Shown here piece after piece: positions 7,714 through 16,735 of a DNA stretch of 64,000 nucleotides (the first letter of the stretch is position 1; each line of letters opens with the position of its first letter). The notes under the pieces are model-generated. The model did not search any database and had not been told where the DNA came from. It saw only the letters and a list, made by a program, of their open reading frames with translations. Position numbers and translations under genes: made by a program. The DNA comes from Nocardia aurantia. Its GTDB lineage: Bacteria > Actinomycetota > Actinomycetes > Mycobacteriales > Mycobacteriaceae. The stretch covers positions 146,930 to 210,929 of the forward strand of contig NZ_WEGI01000016.1 of assembly GCF_009604425.1 (NCBI RefSeq), read 5' to 3'.

Positions 7714-8802
7714 ATGACGACCATCGACCGGGCGACCCCGCCCTCCCTGCTGGGATACCCTCGAGGCGTGAGCGAGACACCCGCCGACGCCCCTGAGCCC
7801 TCGGACGTCGTGATACCGCTCACGCCCGCCGACCCCGAGGCCGAAGCCGCACTGCCCGAGAACCTTTCGCCCCCCGAAGCGTCGGGCACGACCACCGTCG
7901 CCCCGGAGCCGAACAGCGCCGACCCCGAGTCGGCCACCGCCGCCCCGGAAACGGCCGGCCGCCCGAAACGCCCGGTCCGCCTGGGCGCCGGCCAGTTGTC
8001 GGCCCTGATGTCGGCGGCCACCCAGCTGTCCGCGGCCAATCAACGCCCCGGTGTGATCGGCGCCATCCGCAAGGCGCGCGAAAGCCTGCCCGGCGATCCG
8101 GCCTTCGGCGATCCGCTGTCGGTCTCCGGCCCCGGCGGCCCGCGCGCGGTCGCCCGCGCCGCCGACCGCCTGACGGGCGACACCCCGAGCGCGGCCCGCG
8201 AGATCGGCCTCGGCGCCCTCCAGGTCTGGCAGGCGATGCTCGAACGAACCGGTCGCGGCCGCGGCACCCGCCCGATCACCGTCCTGTTCACCGATCTCGT
8301 CGCCTTCTCCCGCTGGTCGCTGACCGCCGGCGACGAAACCACCCTGATCCTGCTGCGCGAGGTGGCGAAGGCCATCGAACCGCCCATCGTGGAGCGCGGC
8401 GGCCAGGTGGTGAAGCGGATGGGCGACGGCGTGATGGCGGTGTTCGCCTCGCCGGACCGGGCCGTGGACGCGGTGGTGACGGCTCGCCGGAACCTCGCCC
8501 GGGTTCGGGTCCAGGGCTACCGCCCGCAGATGCGAGCCGGCCTGCACACCGGCACCCCGCGCGAGATCGGCGGCGACTGGCTCGGTGTCGACGTGACGGT
8601 CGCGGCCCGCGTGATGGAGGCCGGCGGCAACGGCAACACCATGCTGTCCTCGGCGACGCTGGAGGCACTGCAACCGGAAACCCTGGAACGCCTCGGTCTG
8701 GCCGTGAAGCCGTACCGTCGAAGCATTTTCGCCGCCCCACTGTCCGGCGTACCGGAGGATCTGCGCATCTACCGGCTGGACGGGACGCACGAGGACCGAT
8801 AG
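7714..8802 (+). CDS. Class III adenylate cyclase domain protein
   Basis: A 362-aa protein with a Pro/Ala/Glu-rich, probably disordered N-terminus (to ~85), an Ala-rich helical linker, and a class III cyclase catalytic domain from ~187 to ~345. Metal-binding aspartates are D194 (LFTDLVAFS) and D238 (RMGDGV). The ATP-selecting pair is K234 and D288, and the transition-state arginine is R299. The usual asparagine four residues before that arginine is Thr295 here, which may lower activity. There is no membrane segment, so it is cytosolic. ATG 7714 has AGAGAGGTGG upstream. Some mycobacterial cyclases also have substituted catalytic positions. Confidence 0.85.
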   Translation: MTTIDRATPPSLLGYPRGVSETPADAPEPSDVVIPLTPADPEAEAALPENLSPPEASGTTTVAPEPNSADPESATAAPETAGRPKRPVRLGAGQLSALMSAATQLSAANQRPGVIGAIRKARESLPGDPAFGDPLSVSGPGGPRAVARAADRLTGDTPSAAREIGLGALQVWQAMLERTGRGRGTRPITVLFTDLVAFSRWSLTAGDETTLILLREVAKAIEPPIVERGGQVVKRMGDGVMAVFASPDRAVDAVVTARRNLARVRVQGYRPQMRAGLHTGTPREIGGDWLGVDVTVAARVMEAGGNGNTMLSSATLEALQPETLERLGLAVKPYRRSIFAAPLSGVPEDLRIYRLDGTHEDR

Positions 8803-8940
8803 TCCGCCGCACAGCCGGCTCACCGTCGCTCGTGGCCCGGACATGTTGCGCGGCAACCTGACTCGGGCGGCGCGTCGAGCACTTCACGCGGCCGAGCGTG
8901 GCAGTCCACCCGGCCGGGCGCGCCGCACGCGGTGCTTCCG

Positions 8941-9615
8941 TCAGCCGCGCTGCACCCGACGCAGGGCCTCGATCACGCTCACCAGGTGCGCTTGGGCGGC
9001 CAGGCGCGCGGCCTCGGGATCGTGCCCGCACACGGCGTCGATGATCGCCAGATGTTCCGGCAGCGACACCGACGGCCGCCCCGGTTGCAGCGCGAGCCGG
9101 AACTGGTGCCGGACCAGTTGCGCGCGCAGCCGCTCCAGCACGCGCGCGGCGGTACCCTGCCCGCTGATCTCGCGGATCCGGCGATGCAACCGCTGGTTGA
9201 GTTCGGAGTATCCGGTGAGGTCGCCCGCCGCGACGGCGGTACGCATGGCCTGCCCGAGTTCCCGCAGCTCGCCGGCCTGTTCCGGGCCGATCCGCTCGGC
9301 CGCCTTCGCGGCGCACAGCGCCTCCAGCGCCATCCGCACCTCGTAGATCTCGACGGCCTCGTCCAGCGATACCGCCCGCACCCGAGCGCCACGGTTCGCG
9401 ACGCGCTCCACCAGCCCCTCGTTGGTGAGTTCCAGCAGCGCGGCCCGTACCGCCGCGCGCCCGGCGTCGAACCGCTCGGACAGATCCGCCTCGACCAGCC
9501 GCTGATCGGCGACGAACTCGCCGCGCAGGATCGTCTCCCGAATGGCGTCGACCAGACTCTCATGGCTGGTCTGCGGGGTCGCCGCCCGAACCGATGTTGC
9601 CGGATCCACAGTCAT
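8941..9615 (-). CDS. GntR-family regulator, FadR subfamily (FCD domain)
   Basis: A 224-aa protein with an N-terminal winged helix-turn-helix (about residues 20-80, including LVDAIRETILRGEF and LSERFDAGRAAVRAALLELTNEGLV) and a C-terminal all-helical FCD ligand domain from ~90. FCD regulators usually bind a small acid or a metal and repress neighbouring catabolic genes. It is encoded opposite to the CoA-ester catabolic cluster starting at 10031, with a short membrane-protein gene between them, so it is a candidate regulator of that cluster. A TetR gene closes the other end of the cluster, so control may be double. Confidence 0.88.
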   Translation of the reverse strand: MTVDPATSVRAATPQTSHESLVDAIRETILRGEFVADQRLVEADLSERFDAGRAAVRAALLELTNEGLVERVANRGARVRAVSLDEAVEIYEVRMALEALCAAKAAERIGPEQAGELRELGQAMRTAVAAGDLTGYSELNQRLHRRIREISGQGTAARVLERLRAQLVRHQFRLALQPGRPSVSLPEHLAIIDAVCGHDPEAARLAAQAHLVSVIEALRRVQRG

Positions 9616-9709
9616 CCTGCCGCCCGTGTGCTCGCCGATGGTGGTGCCGGGCCGCCGGGGCCCGCTCCGCGATGGTAGCGCCGGGCCGCGGCCCGGCGCC
9701 GTTGCGACG

Positions 9710-9871
9710 TCAGCCTTGCGTCAGCCAGATGACACCGCCGACTGCGGCGAGCACCGCGCAGGCGCCGAGTGCGACGGCGAGCGGCCGTGTGGTCTTCCAC
9801 AGCGTGTAGGTGCCGCCGAGCAGGAAGCCGGCCAGGGCGATGAGCAGCAGGGCGATCACGGAGTGGGACAC
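9710..9871 (-). CDS. Small two-helix membrane protein (53 aa)
   Basis: A GTG start at 9871 gives a 53-residue protein with two hydrophobic spans: residues ~5-24 (VIALLLIALAGFLLGG) and ~31-50 (LAVALGACAVLAAVGGVIWL). A short TLWKTTRP loop joins them. Hydrophobic codon structure and the clean two-span plan support a real gene despite its length. It is divergent from the AtuA-like gene and tandem with the GntR gene. I do not recognise a family; similar short proteins are commonly annotated as hypothetical in Nocardia. Confidence 0.6.
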   Translation of the reverse strand: MSHSVIALLLIALAGFLLGGTYTLWKTTRPLAVALGACAVLAAVGGVIWLTQG

Positions 9872-10030
9872 GCCGCCATTCTGCCCGGCCGGTCGCGGCC
9901 GCGACGCCGAGGCCCCCATCAGGCAATACCGCGAATAAAAATCACGCAGGCTTGCTTTTTTAGGGGGAGAATGTGAGGCTGGTCGAGCGTGGCGGCGAGG
10001 CCGCGCGAGCGGACTAGGGAAGGCGTGCTG

Positions 10031-11800
10031 ATGAGCGATGCGGCCGTCGAAGGGGCGTCGCCCCCGGCAGCGGTGCCGACCCCGGCGGGGGAGGTGCTCC
10101 GGATCGGCAACTGTTCCGGTTTCTACGGCGATCGCTTCGCGGCGATGCGGGAGATGCTCACCGGTGGGCCGCTGGACGTGCTCACCGGCGACTACCTCGC
10201 CGAGCTGACGATGCTGATCCTGGGCCGCGACCGCATGAAGGACGCCTCCCTCGGCTACGCGAAGACCTTCGTCCGGCAGCTGGAACAGTGCCTGGCGCTG
10301 GCGCTGGAGCGCGGCGTGCGGATCGTGACCAACGCCGGCGGCCTGAACCCGGCCGGCCTGGCGCAGCGGATCCGCGAGGTCGCCGCGGCGGCCGGGCTGG
10401 AGGTGCGGGTCGCGCACGTCGAGGGCGACGACCTGCTGCCGCGGGCCGCGGAACTGGGCCTCGGTGCCCCGCTCACCGCCAACGCCTATCTCGGCGCCTG
10501 GGGTATCGCCGAATGTCTCACCGCCGGAGCCGATGTGGTGGTCACCGGCCGGGTCACCGACGCCTCGCTGGTCGTCGGTCCTGCCGCCGCCCACTTCGGC
10601 TGGGGCCGTGCGGATTTCGACGCGCTCGCCGGCGCGGTGGTGGCCGGGCACGTGATCGAGTGCGGAACCCAGGCCACCGGCGGCAATTTCGCGTTCTTCA
10701 CCGAGGTCGCCGACCTCGGCCGCCCCGGCTTCCCCATCGCGGAACTGCGACCCGACGGCAGCTCCGTGATCACCAAACATCCGGGCTCCGGCGGCACGGT
10801 CACCGTCGATACCGTCGCGGCCCAGCTGATGTACGAGATCCAGGGCGCGCGCTACGCCGGCCCGGACGTCACCACCCGGCTCGACAGCGTCCACCTGACC
10901 CGACAGGGCCCGGATCGCGTGCTGATCAGCGGCGTCACCGGCGAGGCCCCGCCGCCGCGGCTGAAGGTGTCGCTCAACACCCTCGGCGGCTTCCGCAACG
11001 AGATGACCTTCGTCCTCACCGGACTCGACATCGAGGCGAAAGCGCAACTGGCGCAACGGCAACTGGAGTCCGAACTGCCGGCCCGCCCCGCCGAACTGGA
11101 ATGGACGCTCAGCCGCCTGGACCGTCCCGACGCCGACACCGAGGAGCGGGCCAGCGCGCTGCTGCGCTGCGTCGCGCGCGATCCGGATCCGAAGGTGGTC
11201 GGCCGCAAGTTCTCCAATACCGCGGTCGAATTGGCGCTGGGCAGCTACCCCGGCTGCACCCTCACCTCGCCTCCCGGTGACGGCTCGCCCTACGGGGTGT
11301 TCACCGCCGGTTACGTCGACGCCGCCGAGGTGCCGCACACCGCGGTCCTGCCGGACGGCTCCCGCATCCCGATCGCCCCGGCGGCGGCCACTCTGGAGCT
11401 CGCCGAGGTCGCCGAACCCGCGCTGCCGCAACCACTTCCGCCCGGACCCACGCGGCGGGCGCCACTGGGCGCGATCGCGCTGGCGCGCAGCGGCGACAAG
11501 GGCGGCAACGCCAACATCGGCGTCTGGGTACGCACCGACGAGCAGTGGCGCTGGCTGGTGCACGCGCTCACCGTCGACGAGGTGCGGGTGCTGCTGCCGG
11601 AGGCCGCGAAACTGCCGATCACCCGGCACGTCCTGCCGGAACTGCGGGCCCTGAACTTCGTGATCGAGGGCCTGCTCGGACAGGGCGTCGCCTACAACGC
11701 CCGGTTCGATCCCCAGGCCAAGGGCCTCGGTGAATGGCTGCGCTCGCGGCACGTGGACGTGCCGACCGGCCTGCTCGGCACCGGACGGGAGCGGTCATGA
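10031..11800 (+). CDS. AtuA-family protein (DUF1446) with C-terminal AtuA-related domain
   Basis: A 589-aa soluble protein. The N-terminal ~450 residues match the DUF1446/AtuA family (IGNCSGFYGDRF, GDYLAELTM, NAYLGAWGI, DVVVTGRVTDASL, ATGGNFAFF). The last ~110 residues form the AtuA-like C-terminal domain (APLGAIALARSGDKGGNANIGVWVR). In Pseudomonas AtuA is needed for citronellol/geraniol catabolism but its reaction is unknown. ATG 10031 is preferred over an upstream in-frame GTG at 9989 because GGGAAGG lies 7 nt before it. It overlaps the next acyl-CoA dehydrogenase (ATGA) and leads a six-gene run ending at the TetR gene. Confidence 0.85.
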   Translation: MSDAAVEGASPPAAVPTPAGEVLRIGNCSGFYGDRFAAMREMLTGGPLDVLTGDYLAELTMLILGRDRMKDASLGYAKTFVRQLEQCLALALERGVRIVTNAGGLNPAGLAQRIREVAAAAGLEVRVAHVEGDDLLPRAAELGLGAPLTANAYLGAWGIAECLTAGADVVVTGRVTDASLVVGPAAAHFGWGRADFDALAGAVVAGHVIECGTQATGGNFAFFTEVADLGRPGFPIAELRPDGSSVITKHPGSGGTVTVDTVAAQLMYEIQGARYAGPDVTTRLDSVHLTRQGPDRVLISGVTGEAPPPRLKVSLNTLGGFRNEMTFVLTGLDIEAKAQLAQRQLESELPARPAELEWTLSRLDRPDADTEERASALLRCVARDPDPKVVGRKFSNTAVELALGSYPGCTLTSPPGDGSPYGVFTAGYVDAAEVPHTAVLPDGSRIPIAPAAATLELAEVAEPALPQPLPPGPTRRAPLGAIALARSGDKGGNANIGVWVRTDEQWRWLVHALTVDEVRVLLPEAAKLPITRHVLPELRALNFVIEGLLGQGVAYNARFDPQAKGLGEWLRSRHVDVPTGLLGTGRERS

Positions 11801-12945
11801 CCGTGTGGGACACCCCCGAACGGCGCGAGTTGCGCGCCACGGTACGAGGTTTCGTCGAACGCGAGATCCTCCCCGACCTGGACGACTGGGAGCGCGCCGG
11901 TGCCATCCCGCGCGAAGTGCACCGCGCGGCGGGCGAACTCGGCCTGCTCGGCATCGGCTTCCCGGAATCCGCCGGCGGTTCCGGCGGCGACCCGATCGAC
12001 GCCACGGTGGTGTGCGAGGAGATGCACTACGCCGGTGTCTCCGGCGGCCTGTGGGCCTCGCTGTTCACCTGCGGCATCGCGGTCCCGCACCTGATCCGCG
12101 CCGGCGATCCGGATCAGATCGAGCGGTGGGTGCGGCCGACGCTGGCGGGCGAGAAGATCGGCTCGCTGGCCATCACCGAGCCCGGTGGCGGTTCCGACGT
12201 CGGCCACCTCACCACCAGCGCGGTGCGCGACGGCGACCACTTCGTCGTGAACGGCGCCAAGACCTTCATCACCTCCGGCACCCGCGCCGATTTCGTGGTC
12301 ACCGCGGTGCGCACCGGCGGTCCGGGCGCGGCCGGGGTGTCGTTACTGGTGGTGGAGGCGGGCACGCCGGGTTTCACGGTCGGCCGCAAGCTGGAGAAGA
12401 TGGGCTGGCTGGCCTCCGACACCGCGGAACTGTCCTATGTGGACGTCCGGGTGCCCGCCGCCAACCTGGTCGGGCCGGAGAACAGCGGATTCGCCCAGAT
12501 AGCAACGGCTTTCGTCAGCGAGCGGGTGGGACTGGCCGCCCAGGCCTACGCCCAGGCGCAGCGCTGCCTCGACCTGACCGCGCGCTGGTGCCGCGAGCGC
12601 GTGACCTTCGGCCGCCCCCTGATCGCCCGGCAATCGGTGCAGAACACGCTGGCCGAGATGGCCCGCCGCGTCGACGTCGCCCGGGTCTACACCCGGCACG
12701 TGGCCGAACGCGCCGCCGCCGGCGAGACCGATCTGATCGCCGAGGTCTGCTTCGCCAAGAACACCGCGGTGGAGGCGGGTGAATGGGTCGCCAACCAGGC
12801 CGTACAACTGTTCGGCGGCCTCGGATACATGCGCGAGTCCGAGGTGGAGCGGCAGTACCGCGACATGCGCATCCTCGGCATCGGCGGTGGGACGACGGAG
12901 ATTCTGACCGCCCTGGCGGCAAAACGATTGGGGTTCACGGTATGA
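11797..12945 (+). CDS. Acyl-CoA dehydrogenase (first of cluster)
   Basis: A 382-aa flavoenzyme catalysing alpha,beta-dehydrogenation of an acyl-CoA. Family segments in order are FPESAGGSGGD, ITEPGGGSDVGHLTTSAVRDGDHFVVNGAKTF (FAD-proximal, quoted in part), GRKLEKMGWLASDTAEL, RVTFGRPL and the C-terminal VQLFGGLGYMRESEVERQYRDMRI. The catalytic base region near residue 365 reads GIGGGTTEI, so the glutamate is in the position used by isovaleryl/short-chain-type enzymes rather than being clearly FadE-long type. It overlaps the AtuA gene by four bases and is followed 70 bp later by the carboxylase beta gene. The substrate is inferred to be a branched or terpenoid acyl-CoA. Confidence 0.88.
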   Translation: MTVWDTPERRELRATVRGFVEREILPDLDDWERAGAIPREVHRAAGELGLLGIGFPESAGGSGGDPIDATVVCEEMHYAGVSGGLWASLFTCGIAVPHLIRAGDPDQIERWVRPTLAGEKIGSLAITEPGGGSDVGHLTTSAVRDGDHFVVNGAKTFITSGTRADFVVTAVRTGGPGAAGVSLLVVEAGTPGFTVGRKLEKMGWLASDTAELSYVDVRVPAANLVGPENSGFAQIATAFVSERVGLAAQAYAQAQRCLDLTARWCRERVTFGRPLIARQSVQNTLAEMARRVDVARVYTRHVAERAAAGETDLIAEVCFAKNTAVEAGEWVANQAVQLFGGLGYMRESEVERQYRDMRILGIGGGTTEILTALAAKRLGFTV

Positions 12946-13015
12946 GCGTTCAGGGCCGGAGGCGGCAGCGAAGCGTTACCACGGAGGCCCCAGTTCATAC
13001 CGAAAAGGAGCTGCT

Positions 13016-14614
13016 GTGAGCATCTTGCGGACATCGGTCGACCCGGCGTCGGCCGGCTACGACGCGGCGGCGACGGCCATGCAGGCCAAGCTGACCGAGA
13101 TCGAGGGCGAATTCGCCAAGGCCGTCGCCGGTGGCGGCGCGGACAAGCTCGCGCGGCACCGCAAGCGCGGCAAGCTGACCGCCCGCGAGCGGATCGAGCT
13201 GCTGCTCGACGAGGATTCGCCGTTCCTGGAGCTGTGCCCGCTCGCGGCCTGGGGCAGCGAATTCCAGGTGGGCGCCAGCGTGATCGCCGGTATCGGCATC
13301 GTGGAGGGCGTCGAGTGCATGGTGATCGCCTCCGACCCGACCGTGCGCGGCGGCACCACGAACCCATGGTCCCTGCGGAAGACGCTGCGCTGCAACGATA
13401 TCGCCCTGGAGAACCGGCTGCCGATCATCGGCCTGGTGGAATCCGGTGGCGCGGATCTGCCCACCCAGAAGGAGGTCTTCGTGCCGGGCGGCCGCGGCTT
13501 CCGCGACCTCACCCGCGCCTCGGCGGCCGGAATCCCCACCATCGCACTGGTTTTCGGTAACTCGACGGCCGGCGGCGCCTACATCCCCGGCATGTCCGAC
13601 TACACGGTGATGATCAAGGACCGCTCCAAGGTGTTCCTCGGTGGCCCGCCGCTGGTGAAGATGGCCACCGGTGAGGAGTCCGACGACGAATCCCTCGGCG
13701 GCGCCGAGATGCACGCCCGCACATCCGGTCTGGCCGACTATCTGGCGGCCGACGAGCAGGACGCGATCCGGCTCGGCCGCTCCATCGTGCGCCGGCTGAA
13801 CTGGCGCAAGGCCGGCCCCGCGCCGCGGGCGCAGATCCGCGAGCCGCGCTACGACCAGGAGGAACTGCTCGGCATCGTGCCCGGCGATCTGAAGATCCCG
13901 TTCGATCCGCGGGAGGTGATCGGCCGCGTCGTCGACGATTCCGATTTCGACGAGTTCAAACCGCTCTACGGGTCCAGCCTGGTCACCGGCTGGGCGGAGC
14001 TGCACGGCTATCCGGTCGGCATCCTGGCGAACGCGCGGGGTGTGCTGTTCTCGGAGGAGGCACAGAAGGCCGCCCAGTTCATCCAGCTGGCCAACCGGTC
14101 GAACACGCCACTGCTGTTCCTGCACAACACCACCGGCTACATGGTCGGCAAGGAGTACGAGCAGAAGGGCATCATCAAGCACGGCGCGATGATGATCAAC
14201 GCGGTGTCCAACTCCAAGGTGCCGCACATCTCGGTGCTGATGGGCGCCTCCTACGGCGCCGGGCACTACGGCATGTGCGGCCGCGCCTACGATCCACGCT
14301 TCGTGTTCGCCTGGCCCAGCGCGAAATCCGCCGTGATGGGCGGAGCCCAGCTGGCGGGCGTGATCTCGATCGTCGGCCGGGCCGCCAACGAGGCGCGCGG
14401 CATCCCGTTCGACGAGGCCGCCGACGCGCAGCTGCGCGCCGCGATCGAGGCGCAGATCGAGGCCGAATCGCTGCCGATGTTCATGTCGGGCCGCCTCTAC
14501 GACGATGGCGTCATCGACCCGCGCGATACCCGCACGGTATTGGGAATGGCGTTGTCCGCCATCCACAATGCCCCGATCGAGGGCGCCGCAGGCTTCGGCG
14601 TCTTCCGGATGTGA
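13016..14614 (+). CDS. Acyl-CoA carboxylase beta subunit (carboxyltransferase)
   Basis: A 532-aa carboxyltransferase subunit with paired crotonase-like halves. The N-terminal half has LLDEDSPFLELCPLAAWG and STAGGAYIPGMSDY; the C-terminal half has GVLFSEEAQKAAQFIQLANR, FLHNTTGYMVG and ASYGAGHYGMCGRAY. These match the methylcrotonyl-CoA / geranyl-CoA carboxylase type rather than acetyl/propionyl-CoA carboxylase. The GTG start at 13016 has AAAAGGAG 6 nt upstream. The alpha subunit follows 8 bp downstream. The enzyme would carboxylate the beta,gamma-methyl carbon of an enoyl-CoA using carboxybiotin from the alpha subunit. Leucine breakdown (MccB) is an alternative to a terpene role. Confidence 0.9.
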   Translation: MSILRTSVDPASAGYDAAATAMQAKLTEIEGEFAKAVAGGGADKLARHRKRGKLTARERIELLLDEDSPFLELCPLAAWGSEFQVGASVIAGIGIVEGVECMVIASDPTVRGGTTNPWSLRKTLRCNDIALENRLPIIGLVESGGADLPTQKEVFVPGGRGFRDLTRASAAGIPTIALVFGNSTAGGAYIPGMSDYTVMIKDRSKVFLGGPPLVKMATGEESDDESLGGAEMHARTSGLADYLAADEQDAIRLGRSIVRRLNWRKAGPAPRAQIREPRYDQEELLGIVPGDLKIPFDPREVIGRVVDDSDFDEFKPLYGSSLVTGWAELHGYPVGILANARGVLFSEEAQKAAQFIQLANRSNTPLLFLHNTTGYMVGKEYEQKGIIKHGAMMINAVSNSKVPHISVLMGASYGAGHYGMCGRAYDPRFVFAWPSAKSAVMGGAQLAGVISIVGRAANEARGIPFDEAADAQLRAAIEAQIEAESLPMFMSGRLYDDGVIDPRDTRTVLGMALSAIHNAPIEGAAGFGVFRM

Positions 14615-14622
14615 GGCCCCCG

Positions 14623-16731
14623 ATGAGCGAGTCCGAAAGCGCGGCAACGATTTCCGGCGCGGCGACGATCACGTCCGTCCTGGTCGCCAATCGCGGCGAG
14701 ATCGCCCGGCGAGTCTTCGCCACCTGCCGCCGGATGGGCTTGGGCACCGTGGCGGTGTACTCCGACGCCGATGCCGCGTCCCCGCACGTCGCCGAGGCCG
14801 ACGCCGCGATCCGGCTACCCGGCAACACCCCCGCCGAGACCTACCTGCGCGGTGACCTGATCGTCGCGGCCGCCCTTGCCGCAGGTGCCGACGCCATCCA
14901 CCCCGGCTACGGATTCCTGTCCGAGAACGCCGAATTCGCTCGCTCGGTGCTCGACGCCGGGCTGGTGTGGATCGGGCCGCCGGTGGCCGCGATCGAGCAG
15001 ATGGGCTCCAAGGTGGAGTCCAAGAAGATGATGGACGCCGCCGGTGTCCCGGTGCTTCGCGAACTGGATCCGGCCGAGGTCACCGCGGCCGAACTGCCCG
15101 TGCTGATCAAGGCATCCGCTGGTGGTGGTGGCCGCGGCATGCGCGTGGTCCGCGAACTCGCGGAACTGCCCGCCCAGCTGGAAGCCGCGCGGCGCGAAGC
15201 GGAATCCGCCTTCGGCGACCCCACCGTCTTCTGCGAGCGTTACCTCGAGACCGGCCGCCACATCGAGGTACAGGTGATGGCCGACGCCCACGGCACCGTC
15301 TGGGCCGTCGGCGAGCGCGAATGCTCCATCCAGCGCAGGCACCAGAAAGTGGTGGAGGAGGCTCCTTCCCCACTGGTGGAGCGGATCGACGGCGCACGCG
15401 ATTCGGGTTCGCGCACATCGAGCGGGCAGAGCGCGGGCGAGCGCGGTCGGCCGACCATGCGGGAGCGGCTGTTCCATGCCGCGCGGCTCGCCACCGAGGC
15501 GATCGGCTACCGCGGCGCGGGCACCGTCGAATTCCTCGCCGACGAGCAGGGCGACTTCTTCTTCCTGGAGATGAACACCCGTCTGCAGGTGGAGCATCCG
15601 GTCACCGAATGCACCACCGGCCTGGACCTGGTCCGGACCCAGATCCGGGTGGCGCAGGGTCATCGGCTGCCCGCCGAGCCGCCGCCGCTGCGCGGGCATT
15701 CGATCGAGGTGCGCCTGTACGCGGAGGATCCGGCGCAGGACTGGCAGCCGCAGAGCGGCTCCGTCCACCACATCGACTTCGGCCCGGGGACAACCGAGTT
15801 CGCCGTGCTGTCCGAGGCCGGTGTGCGCGTCGACTCGGGGGTCGTCCCCGGCTCGGTGGTCGGCGTGCACTACGACCCGATGCTGGCGAAGGTCATCTCC
15901 TACGCCGACACCCGCGACGAGGCCGCGCATCTGCTAGCGACCACGTTGCGGCGGGCCCGGATCCACGGCCTGGTCACCAATCGCGATCTGCTGGTGCGGG
16001 TGCTGCGGCATCCGGCCTTCCTCGCGGGGGACACCGACACCGCCTTCTTCGCCACGCACGGCCTGGAAACGCTTGCGGCGCCGCTGGTCTCGGAGTCCGG
16101 CGAGGCGCTGTCGGCCGTGGCGGCCGCCCTCGCCGACGCGGCCGCCAACCGCGCCGCCGCCGGTATCGGCGGCGGATTGCCCAGCGGCTGGCGCAATCTC
16201 CCGTCCGATCCGCAGCGCAAGTCCTACGAGAGCCGCACCACCGGCACCCACGAGATCCGGTACCGCTTCACCCGCACGGATGTCGCGGTGGACGGGCACG
16301 AGGGCCTGACCGCGGCCGAGGTCACCCCGGCGTCGGTCACCCTGCTGGTCCCCGGCGACCGCGGTCCCGTGCGCCGCCGGTTCGAGGTGGCCCGCTACGG
16401 CGACGCGATCGCGGTGGACTCGCCGCTGGGCCCGGTCGCGCTGCGCCGCGTGCCCCGCTTCACGGACCCCGCCGACCAGGTGGCGGCCGGATCGCTGCTG
16501 GCGCCCATGCCCGGCACCGTGATTCGGCTCGGCGCCGAACCGGGCAGCACGGTCGTGAAGGGTCAGCCGCTGCTGTGGCTGGAGGCGATGAAGATGGAGC
16601 ACACCATCGCCGCCCCCGCCGACGGCGTGCTCACCGAACTGAACGTGATCGTGGGACAGCAGGTCGAGGTCGGCGCCGTGCTGGCCGTCGTCAGCGATGA
16701 TTCCGACACCACCACCGAAACGCAGGAGTAG
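14623..16731 (+). CDS. Acyl-CoA carboxylase alpha subunit (biotin carboxylase + BCCP)
   Basis: A 702-aa biotin-dependent subunit. Biotin carboxylase N-domain (VLVANRGEIARRVF, HPGYGFLSENAEFA), ATP-grasp with Gly-rich loop (KASAGGGGRGMRVV) and ERECSIQRRHQKVVEEAPSP, catalytic MNTRLQVEHPVTE, and a C-terminal biotinyl domain with EAMKM, whose Lys is biotinylated. An unusual low-complexity insert of 23 residues, rich in Ser/Gly/Arg, occupies residues 256-278 between APSPLVERI and MRERLF, where relatives have only a few residues. It is in frame, so the gene is not broken. It partners the beta subunit just upstream. Confidence 0.9.
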   Translation: MSESESAATISGAATITSVLVANRGEIARRVFATCRRMGLGTVAVYSDADAASPHVAEADAAIRLPGNTPAETYLRGDLIVAAALAAGADAIHPGYGFLSENAEFARSVLDAGLVWIGPPVAAIEQMGSKVESKKMMDAAGVPVLRELDPAEVTAAELPVLIKASAGGGGRGMRVVRELAELPAQLEAARREAESAFGDPTVFCERYLETGRHIEVQVMADAHGTVWAVGERECSIQRRHQKVVEEAPSPLVERIDGARDSGSRTSSGQSAGERGRPTMRERLFHAARLATEAIGYRGAGTVEFLADEQGDFFFLEMNTRLQVEHPVTECTTGLDLVRTQIRVAQGHRLPAEPPPLRGHSIEVRLYAEDPAQDWQPQSGSVHHIDFGPGTTEFAVLSEAGVRVDSGVVPGSVVGVHYDPMLAKVISYADTRDEAAHLLATTLRRARIHGLVTNRDLLVRVLRHPAFLAGDTDTAFFATHGLETLAAPLVSESGEALSAVAAALADAAANRAAAGIGGGLPSGWRNLPSDPQRKSYESRTTGTHEIRYRFTRTDVAVDGHEGLTAAEVTPASVTLLVPGDRGPVRRRFEVARYGDAIAVDSPLGPVALRRVPRFTDPADQVAAGSLLAPMPGTVIRLGAEPGSTVVKGQPLLWLEAMKMEHTIAAPADGVLTELNVIVGQQVEVGAVLAVVSDDSDTTTETQE
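15388..15456 (+). other. In-frame low-complexity insertion within biotin carboxylase
   Basis: These 69 bases encode 23 extra residues (starting D-G-A-R-D-S-G and ending R-G-R-P-T) inside the ATP-grasp domain, rich in Ser, Gly and Arg. The DNA has several GAGCG/GCGGGCGAGCGC units reminiscent of, but not identical to, the loop of the hairpin repeats. Family members normally run from the SPL-x-E segment straight into MRERL. The insert probably forms a surface loop. Confidence 0.6.
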
Positions 16732-16735
16732 CGCG

